Source: JBFJVD01 sp041624375 | GTDB taxonomy: Bacteria; Chloroflexota; Anaerolineae; Anaerolineales; E44-bin32 | Length of the DNA: 7,139 nt | NCBI GenBank assembly: GCA_041624375.1 | Contig: JBFJVD010000153.1 | Coordinates: 1 to 7,139 of the forward strand | Reading direction: 5' to 3' | Shown here: positions 1 to 4,458 of the stretch, piece after piece | Layout of the letters: every line of letters begins with the position of its first letter | How positions within the stretch are numbered: position 1 is the first letter of the stretch | Notes under the pieces: model-generated | What the model saw: only the letters and a program-made list of their open reading frames with translations | What the model was told of the DNA's origin: nothing | Database searches by the model: none | Position numbers and translations under genes: made by a program

Positions 1-634
1 AGGTCTGAGGCAGGTCGGAAGCGCCGAGCAGATCCTTGCGGTAGAACATACTGAAGGTGTCATTGTCGGCGCCCAGTGAGAATCGCCTGCCCTTGTAGAG
101 GGAGGTGAAAGCGTCCAGCGGTCGAACATAGGGGCTGCTGCCCTCGGTAACCTCGGGACGATAGGCGTCCCACCAGTCTGTTTGGTCGACAATTACACCG
201 GCCTCGGCGAAGTCCGCGATCCAGTTCACGAACGTCAGGAAGATGTCGAACTCCCCCGTCCGAACTGTGGCCTCGTTCATCACCTTCGTGTAGATGTCGG
301 CCTCCAGACCCACTTCGGCGCTCACGAAGTTCAGCCCGGTGAGCTGGTTCCACTTCTCCAAGGACGGCACAAGCTGGTTGCGCTGCCCTGAGTGATGCAT
401 CACCGTGAAGGTGTCACCGTCACTGACCCTTCCGGCCTCTTTCAAGCTCCTGATCAGATTGAGCGCTCGCTCTTCCGGCGTAGCTCCCTCAACCGCCGCA
501 GCGATCACCCCTTCTGCCGTCGGAGAAGCCGGAGCTGCGCAGCTGGCGATCGCCAGTCCGCTGGCCGTCAGCGCGCCGACTCTCAGGAAATCGCGCCGCG
601 AGAGACCGCGACGCCAAATTGCTTCTTCGGACAT
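1..634 (-). CDS. ABC importer solute-binding lipoprotein, Tat-exported (C-terminus beyond window)
   Basis: This gene encodes the extracytoplasmic binding protein of an ABC importer, probably for a sugar or sugar derivative (family 1 solute-binding type). Only the first 211 residues are in the window; the frame is still open at position 1. The N-terminus has a twin-arginine signal (S-R-R-D-F-L at residues 12-17), a short hydrophobic stretch, and a lipobox I-A-S-C with the lipidated Cys at residue 32. The folded preprotein would therefore cross by the Tat system and be anchored on the outer face of the membrane. A mature start near residue 74 (DTFTVMHHSGQ) and the stretch GEFDIFLTFVNWIADFAEAG resemble the first lobe of sugar-binding proteins. 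The ATG at 634-632 is chosen because AGGAGG lies 9 bases upstream and the Tat signal follows at once. The gene is last in the leftward set, 115 bases after the RraA-like gene, so it probably imports the substrate of that pathway. The ligand cannot be told from sequence. Confidence 0.88.
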   Translation of the reverse strand, partial: MSEEAIWRRGLSRRDFLRVGALTASGLAIASCAAPASPTAEGVIAAAVEGATPEERALNLIRSLKEAGRVSDGDTFTVMHHSGQRNQLVPSLEKWNQLTGLNFVSAEVGLEADIYTKVMNEATVRTGEFDIFLTFVNWIADFAEAGVIVDQTDWWDAYRPEVTEGSSPYVRPLDAFTSLYKGRRFSLGADNDTFSMFYRKDLLGASDLPQT

Positions 635-643
635 GGCACAAAC

Positions 644-649
644 CCTCCT
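644..649 (-). promoter_or_regulatory. Strong Shine-Dalgarno of the solute-binding protein gene
   Basis: AGGAGG on the minus strand lies 9 bases before the ATG at 634. It is a perfect anti-16S match and settles the start codon. It also suggests that this binding protein is made in excess over the enzymes upstream, as is usual for ABC importers. Confidence 0.8.
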
Positions 650-749
650 GTTCAATCCGCGAGATCCCGCTATACCCCTGCGTCGCCATCGGATCTGTGC
701 ATAAGCCTCCCTCCTTCATCCGCTTTTGCAGTTCACACCCTGCCAGAAC

Positions 750-1430
750 TCACAATCGGCCGAACTCCTCCAGCAATTCTTCGACCGACTTCCCCTCTCG
801 AATTCGAGCACGGGTCTGCTCTTCCTTCTCGGCCTGGGCTCTGGCCGCCGCCAGCACCGCTTCCGCGTCGTCCAGAGGGACAACGGTCACCCCGATTTCG
901 TCGGCAATGACGATGTCGCCCGGTTCGACCACCACACCCGCGCATTGAATGCGGACATTGACCTCAATCGGCTCCATGCGCTGAGAGTATGGGGAGTGTG
1001 TCGATCGAGGCACGATTGCCTTCGAATGTATCGGGAACCCCAAATCCCGAATCTCGTCCGTGTCCCGAATGGCGCCATCCACAATCGCGCCGGCCACGCC
1101 CTTCATTTGGCACAGGCCAGCCATCAGGCCGCCCCAGATTGAGGTCTCAGTCTCGCCTGCCGCATCGACGACGATGACATCGCCAGCACCAGCGACGGAA
1201 AGCGCGTCGAGACAATCCACCTGGTTGCCGGGTTCTAGCCGCACGGTCAGCGCCGGACCTGCATAGCGGTCGTTCGGGGTGAGCGGCCGGAGATAGCTGC
1301 GCATAACGCCGGCCCGCTCCTGGGCATCGGCAACCACGCAGGAAGGGCTATAAACTTCCAGCAGCTTCTTGAATCCCGCCATTACCGCTTGGGAGGGGTC
1401 GCGTTCTCGCTGCAGAATCACTTTTCTCAT
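750..1430 (-). CDS. RraA-like family protein (HMG/CHA-type aldolase or oxaloacetate decarboxylase)
   Basis: This 226-residue protein belongs to the RraA/LigK ("dimethylmenaquinone methyltransferase-like") superfamily. Catabolic members are divalent-metal class II pyruvate aldolases, such as 4-hydroxy-4-methyl-2-oxoglutarate or 4-carboxy-4-hydroxy-2-oxoadipate aldolase, often with oxaloacetate decarboxylase side activity. The family core is visible: GGLMAGLCQMKG at residues 100-111 and VDGAIRD at 117-123, with Arg122 and Asp123 as the expected pyruvate-binding and metal-binding residues. ADEIGVTVVP at 176-185 is the strand before the C-terminal helix. The charged tail (about 187-226) looks like the helical extension usual in catabolic members. 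The start at 1430-1428 has AGGGAG 5 bases upstream. It lies 26 bases after the IclR gene and so is probably cotranscribed with it. Substrate is unknown; a role in cleaving a 4-hydroxy-2-keto acid or disposing of oxaloacetate fits the neighbours. The RNase E-inhibitor role of E. coli RraA is unlikely here given the catabolic context. Confidence 0.88.
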   Translation of the reverse strand: MRKVILQRERDPSQAVMAGFKKLLEVYSPSCVVADAQERAGVMRSYLRPLTPNDRYAGPALTVRLEPGNQVDCLDALSVAGAGDVIVVDAAGETETSIWGGLMAGLCQMKGVAGAIVDGAIRDTDEIRDLGFPIHSKAIVPRSTHSPYSQRMEPIEVNVRIQCAGVVVEPGDIVIADEIGVTVVPLDDAEAVLAAARAQAEKEEQTRARIREGKSVEELLEEFGRL

Positions 1431-1456
1431 ATTTGCTCCCTACAGAAATCGATTCC

Positions 1457-2284
1457 TTACCAGCCCGCCGAGGGATAACCCAGCCGGCGGGAGATCATCT
1501 GCGCGGTGTCGACAGTGCGCTCGACCAACTGCCCCTGGTCGGAGAGTTGCCCCAGGCGACTTGAGGGGCCGCTCACGCTGACGGCCGCCACCACAGCACC
1601 GCTGCTATCGAAGACGGGCGCCGCGATGCAGCGGACCTCAGGCTCGTGTTCCCCGAGGTCGAATGCATAGCCCTGGCGACGGATGAGATTAAGGTGCTCC
1701 ATCAAGTCGTCGAGATTGGAAATGGTCTGATCCGTGTAGACCCGCAGACCAAGCTGCTGATACTGGGCCCGGACGTTCTCCGGATCCTGAAAGGCGAGCA
1801 ACACTTTGCCCAAACCGGTACAGTGAGCTGGCGATCGGCCACCGATACGAGAAGACATCAAGCCGATCGCGTGCAGCCCATGCCGCTTCTCGAGGTAGAC
1901 GACCTCCAATCGATCTAAGACCCCGAGGTGGATCGTTTCGCGGGTCTCGTCCCGCAGACGGTCGAGCTCCGGCTGGGAAATGCGGCGAAGGTCGCTCGCG
2001 TCGGCGTAAGCCCGTGAAAGCTCGATACACGCCAGACCCAATCTGTAGCCACCTACTTCATCCCGCTCCACATATTGGTGGCTCTCGAGCGTTGTCAGCA
2101 GACGGTACGCCGTGCTGCCGCTTACACCCAGCGTGCCCCCAATCTCGCTCAACTTCCAGGTACGGCCATCCGACAGCAAGCCGAGCGTTCGAATGGCTCG
2201 ATCAACGGACTGGATGTTGTAGCGCCCGGGGGTTCCTCGAGCCGCTTCGTGCTCAGGATCAGATGAGAGGTCGCGTGCGTTCAT
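1457..2284 (-). CDS. IclR-family transcriptional regulator
   Basis: This 275-residue DNA-binding regulator matches the usual IclR length (about 250-280). Residues 22-85 form the N-terminal winged helix-turn-helix, including SVDRAIRTLGLLSDG (26-40), the recognition region around LGVSGSTAYRLLTTLE (52-67), and the wing ending in GGYRLGLA. Residues about 100-270 are the effector-binding domain, with HCTGLGKVLLAF at 154-165 and GEHEPEVRCIAAPVFD at 211-226, both classic IclR positions. These proteins usually bind a small metabolite of the pathway they control. The start at 2284-2282 is preferred over an in-frame ATG at 2365, because the longer version would extend 27 residues back into the aldolase gene. 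It also begins one base after the aldolase stop (TGA-C-ATG), and AGGGGG lies 6 bases upstream. This suggests translational coupling. The likely targets are the palindromes between 3087 and 3164, which would make it autoregulatory. Whether it activates or represses is unknown. Confidence 0.93.
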   Translation of the reverse strand: MNARDLSSDPEHEAARGTPGRYNIQSVDRAIRTLGLLSDGRTWKLSEIGGTLGVSGSTAYRLLTTLESHQYVERDEVGGYRLGLACIELSRAYADASDLRRISQPELDRLRDETRETIHLGVLDRLEVVYLEKRHGLHAIGLMSSRIGGRSPAHCTGLGKVLLAFQDPENVRAQYQQLGLRVYTDQTISNLDDLMEHLNLIRRQGYAFDLGEHEPEVRCIAAPVFDSSGAVVAAVSVSGPSSRLGQLSDQGQLVERTVDTAQMISRRLGYPSAGW

Positions 2285-2285
2285 G

Positions 2286-2930
2286 TCAGGCCCCCTGACG
2301 ACCCTGGCGGACGGCTTCGCGCAGCGCCGTGGCGCGGTGGGTAAGCGCGTCGAGATCGCCTTCATCCAGAAGTTTCTGACTGATCAGGGCGCTGCCGACC
2401 CCGACCGAAGTGGCGCCGGCGCGGATAAAATCGCCGGTCGTCTCGAGGTTGACCCCGCCGACGGGCATGAGTTTCACCTGCGGCAAGGGCGCCAGGATGG
2501 CCTTCAGATACTTCGGCCCGCCGATGCTGGCGGGGAAGACTTTCACCGTGTCAGCTCCCGCCTCCCAGGCCGTGATCACCTCGGTTGGGGTGAACGCGCC
2601 TGCAACGATGGGAATGCTATAGCGTCGGCAGATATCGATGGTATCGGTGTTCAGTGTTGGCGTGACCACGAATTCGGACCCGGCCAGGATGGCGGCTCGC
2701 GCGGTGGGCGCGTCAAGTACAGAACCGACGCCAAAGATAACCTCGGAGCCGAATTTCATGCGCGCCTCCCGGATGACGTCCAGGGCGCCTGGGGTCGTCA
2801 TCGTGACCTCGATTGCATTGACGCCACCGCGCAGAATCGCGTCAGCCGCAGCGATCAACTGGTCTGAGCTCTTGGCGCGCATAATGGCAACGATGCCGGT
2901 TTCCTCAATGCGGGACAAGGTGTCATGCAT
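2286..2930 (-). CDS. 2-keto-3-deoxy-6-phospho-sugar-acid aldolase (KDPG/KDPGal aldolase family)
   Basis: This 214-residue class I (Schiff-base) aldolase would split 2-keto-3-deoxy-6-phosphogluconate or the galactonate epimer into pyruvate and glyceraldehyde 3-phosphate in the cytosol. The whole family pattern is present: IVAIMRA (13-19), the catalytic Glu41 in IEVTMTTPGA, FGVGSVLD (66-73), VTPTLN (89-94), AGAFTPTE (110-117), the Schiff-base Lys130 in TVKVFPA, and MPVGGVN (155-161). Length is normal. The residue before GG is Val157 where E. coli KDPG aldolase (Eda) has Thr, which hints at a different C4 stereochemistry of the substrate; see findings. The start at 2930-2928 has GGAGGT 6 bases upstream, and the protein aligns from its first residues. 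The in-frame extension back to 3110 encodes 60 residues unlike the family and is rejected. It is the first gene of the leftward operon, directly followed by the IclR gene. Confidence 0.93.
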   Translation of the reverse strand: MHDTLSRIEETGIVAIMRAKSSDQLIAAADAILRGGVNAIEVTMTTPGALDVIREARMKFGSEVIFGVGSVLDAPTARAAILAGSEFVVTPTLNTDTIDICRRYSIPIVAGAFTPTEVITAWEAGADTVKVFPASIGGPKYLKAILAPLPQVKLMPVGGVNLETTGDFIRAGATSVGVGSALISQKLLDEGDLDALTHRATALREAVRQGRQGA

Positions 2931-3004
2931 GGCTTGACCTCCGTGACCGCCCGACCGGGCACCAGCTCTGCCAGATGGCTTAGAAGAGGCGGATATTAAG
3001 AATG

Positions 3005-3030
3005 GCCCCGATGCGCGACGCGATCGGGGC
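3005..3030 (-). repeat. GC-rich hairpin in the putative leader of the aldolase operon
   Basis: GCCCCGAT (3005-3012) and ATCGGGGC (3023-3030) are perfect 8-base complements. The inner CGC/GCG (3014-3016 with 3020-3022) extends the helix around a GAC loop. It lies about 75 bases upstream of the aldolase start. No run of T follows on either strand, so it is not a standard intrinsic terminator. It could be a leader structure, an mRNA-stabilising element or an operator. Confidence 0.5.
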
Positions 3031-3086
3031 GAGAAGGTCGATCCTATGGTCTGTGGCGTGCGACCTGTGCATGCCGAGGTAGCCGA

Positions 3087-3105
3087 TTTCAACCTTGGGT
3101 TGAAA
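3087..3105. promoter_or_regulatory. Perfect inverted repeat, candidate operator (8-3-8)
   Basis: TTTCAACC and GGTTGAAA flank a 3-base centre. The outer TTTCA/TGAAA halves recall sites of IclR-family regulators such as KdgR. It would lie at or just after the start of transcription of the predicted leftward promoter. An RNA hairpin role is also possible. Confidence 0.45.
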
Positions 3106-3114
3106 CGCACTCAA

Positions 3115-3143
3115 AGTATCGCGCGGATTTGCATAATATGCAA
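3115..3143 (-). promoter_or_regulatory. Candidate sigma70-like promoter of the aldolase-IclR-RraA operon
   Basis: On the minus strand TTGCAT (3143-3138) and GATACT (3120-3115) are separated by 17 bases, the ideal spacing. They match the consensus at only 3 and 4 of 6 positions. The -35 element is part of the palindrome at 3129-3143, so a bound regulator would compete with or contact RNA polymerase. A start near 3108 would give a leader of about 180 bases. Prediction only. Confidence 0.35.
3129..3143. promoter_or_regulatory. Perfect palindrome TTGCATA-A-TATGCAA, candidate operator
   Basis: This is a 15-base perfect inverted repeat around a single central A at 3136. It overlaps the predicted -35 element of the leftward promoter. 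Its centre is 20 bp from the next palindrome, that is, about two helical turns. Confidence 0.45.
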
Positions 3144-3147
3144 GTAG

Positions 3148-3164
3148 CTTTCACATAGTGAAAG
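3148..3164. promoter_or_regulatory. Perfect inverted repeat CTTTCAC-ATA-GTGAAAG, candidate operator
   Basis: Seven-base perfect arms flank a 3-base centre at 3156. The TTTCA/TGAAA halves are shared with the repeat at 3087-3105. It sits just upstream of the predicted leftward -35 and resembles operators of IclR-family regulators. The IclR-type protein encoded in the same operon is the natural candidate ligand. Confidence 0.5.
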
Positions 3165-3315
3165 TCAATAAGCCGATCCTATTATCGAGCCAACTTCCGT
3201 CCCGAGAAAGTGTCATCCATCAATTTCATCTGGTGACAGTGCGCGGCCAGCGGACTGCGAATTTCATGGCATCCTTGCCCATGGTGGGTCTGCAAATCGA
3301 CGCACAAAGCCCCGA

Positions 3316-3329
3316 CATCCTGTAGGATG
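3316..3329. repeat. Small inverted repeat upstream of the DUF3179 gene (6-2-6)
   Basis: CATCCT and AGGATG flank GT, ending 29 bases before the ATG at 3359. With a 2-base centre it is a poor RNA hairpin but a possible protein-binding site. It could serve the rightward promoter. Function is not known. Confidence 0.3.
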
Positions 3330-3358
3330 GTCTACTGACCCAAAAAGCTCGACAGCAG

Positions 3359-4453
3359 ATGATGGGAACGATGAGAGTGTTCTATGGACTACTGCTGGTT
3401 CTGAGCGTGGCGCTCGCAGCCTGCTCTTCACGGGGTGCGCCGCCAACCGCAAGCAGCCATCCCCCGCCGGGTGCCTCACCTACCTCCCGCGCTGCGCTCC
3501 CTGCGCCTACAGAGGACTCAGAAGGGCGGCAAGCTGTGGAAAGTAATCCAGACCGGCGGAATCCGCGCAACCCGGACGCGATTCCTTTCATCGTTGCGCA
3601 GCTGCTGCCGCTCGATGGAATCGCCCCGATATACAGCCCGAAGTTCCTTTCGGCGGCCGAGGCGCCCCTGCTGGACGAAGAGCTCATCATCGGGATCGAG
3701 ATCGACGGTGAAGCGAAGGCGTACCCGATCACCGTGCTGCGCTTCCGGGAGATGGTCAACGACGAATTGGGGGGAATCCCGATCCTGGTCACCTGGTGAC
3801 CGATCTGCTACACCGGTCTCGTGCACGACCGGCGCATCGATGGAGTGGCCCACACCTTCGGCAACTACGGCGCGCTTTTTATGAACGCGATGACCTGGTG
3901 GGATCACGAAACCGGTTCGGTATGGTCCCAGCCCTGGGGTCGGGGCATCAGCGGGTCCTACCTGGGGGTCGAGCTCTTTCTGCTGCCATCACAAGTCACC
4001 ACCTGGGCTGAATGGCGGGCCGCGCATCCGGGTACGCTGGCGATGGTCAATGACGTGGAGCGCGTGGCCCAATTTCAACGTCAGGGGTTTGATCCGAACT
4101 TCGTCCTTGGACTGCTCCTGAACGGCGAGGCGATGGCCTTCGAGTATCGGGCGGTTGAGGAGGTGGGGGTAGTGAATGAGACCCTGGCCGGCGTGCCGAT
4201 CGTGGTCTGGGCAGAAGGCGAGTCGTTTTCCGCGTTCATTCGCCGGACTGAGGGGCAGGACCTCACATTCCAGCGCACCGAGGATGGGATTGAAGATAAG
4301 GAGACCGGCTCGAGCTGGGATCTACGGCGGGGCCTGGCAACGGAAGGTTCGCTGCGCGGCACCCTCCTGCAGCAGGTGCCTGGATCGACCGCGTATGACT
4401 GGGCCTGGCTGGACTTCTATCCGGAGTCGGCGTTCTTCCCCCCTCGGCCCTGA
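3359..4453 (+). CDS. DUF3179-family lipoprotein, probable selenoprotein (in-frame TGA = Sec147)
   Basis: Read through one in-frame TGA (3797-3799), this gene encodes a 364-residue DUF3179-family protein of unknown biochemical role. Residues 1-22 are a lipoprotein signal: a hydrophobic stretch then L-A-A-C, with the lipidated Cys at 22. A low-complexity Pro/Ser/Ala linker (about 23-70) leads to the domain. The family core spans the TGA: AYPITVLRFREMVND and GGIPILVTW lie before it, and P-I-C-Y-T-G-L-V then SVWSQPWGRGISG lie after it. Homologues have a Cys in the codon read here as TGA (VTWCPxC), so the product would carry a U-P-I-C redox-like motif at 147-150. Cys150 is the only other Cys in the mature domain. 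A stem-loop follows the TGA at 3801-3839. The frame stays open with good family sequence to 4453, arguing against a decayed gene. The start is uncertain: ATGs at 3359, 3362 and 3371 all precede the signal peptide, with no strong ribosome site. A TGC-to-TGA mutation or sequencing error is the main alternative. Confidence 0.85.
3797..3799 (+). other. In-frame TGA, predicted selenocysteine codon
   Basis: The TGA follows Val-Thr-Trp and precedes Pro-Ile-Cys-Tyr-Thr-Gly. DUF3179 proteins conserve Cys at this exact position, so Cys-to-Sec replacement gives U-x-x-C. Simple termination would yield a 146-residue fragment ending in the middle of the domain. Confidence 0.75.
3801..3839 (+). promoter_or_regulatory. 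Putative bacterial SECIS stem-loop after the TGA
   Basis: By eye the mRNA folds as a lower helix 3801-3804 with 3836-3839, a C-C mismatch, two more pairs (3806-3807 with 3833-3834), a 5-base bulge (3808-3812) containing a U, and a perfect upper helix CCGGUC/GACCGG (3813-3818 with 3827-3832). The apical loop 3819-3826 contains GU. The loop begins 19 bases after the TGA, inside the range known for bacterial SECIS elements that recruit SelB. The upper helix also encodes conserved protein, so part of the complementarity could be chance. Confidence 0.5.
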
Positions 4454-4458
4454 GTTGC

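Larger units (their letters stand above)
2931..3358. other. Divergent intergenic region with several palindromes
   Basis: This 428-base stretch separates the leftward aldolase operon from the rightward DUF3179 gene. No convincing protein gene is seen in it. It is more AT-rich around 3110-3230 than the flanking genes, as expected for promoters. It holds a GC-rich hairpin (3005-3030), three perfect inverted repeats (3087-3105, 3129-3143, 3148-3164), a candidate leftward promoter, and a small inverted repeat (3316-3329) close to the DUF3179 start. I do not see a clear sigma70-type promoter for the rightward gene. Confidence 0.7.

Noticed and set aside
750..1430. Regulator of RNase E activity (RraA proper) or menaquinone methyltransferase
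   Set aside because: The superfamily names are historical. The metal and pyruvate-binding VDGAIRD motif and the sugar-acid operon context favour an aldolase or decarboxylase.
2285..2365. N-terminal extension of the IclR-type regulator from 2365
   Set aside because: It would overlap the end of the aldolase gene by 27 codons. The ATG at 2284 is one base after the aldolase stop and has an AGGGGG site at good spacing.
2931..3110. N-terminal extension of the aldolase from an ATG at 3110
   Set aside because: The 60 extra residues are unlike the family and rich in Arg/Ser/Gly. The ATG at 2930 has a good ribosome site, and the protein aligns from there. The extension would also cover the predicted leader.
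3266..3325. A 19-codon rightward frame upstream of the DUF3179 gene
   Set aside because: It has no ribosome binding site and no recognisable feature, and a frame of this length is expected by chance.
2950..3358. CRISPR array or mobile-element ends in the intergenic region
   Set aside because: The inverted repeats differ from each other, there are no regularly spaced direct repeats, and no transposase or integrase is present.
3821..4453. A separate gene starting at GTG 3821, with 3359-3799 as a truncated upstream gene
   Set aside because: Both halves are in the same frame and together make one DUF3179 domain with the conserved motif spanning the TGA. The GTG lies inside conserved family sequence and has no ribosome site.
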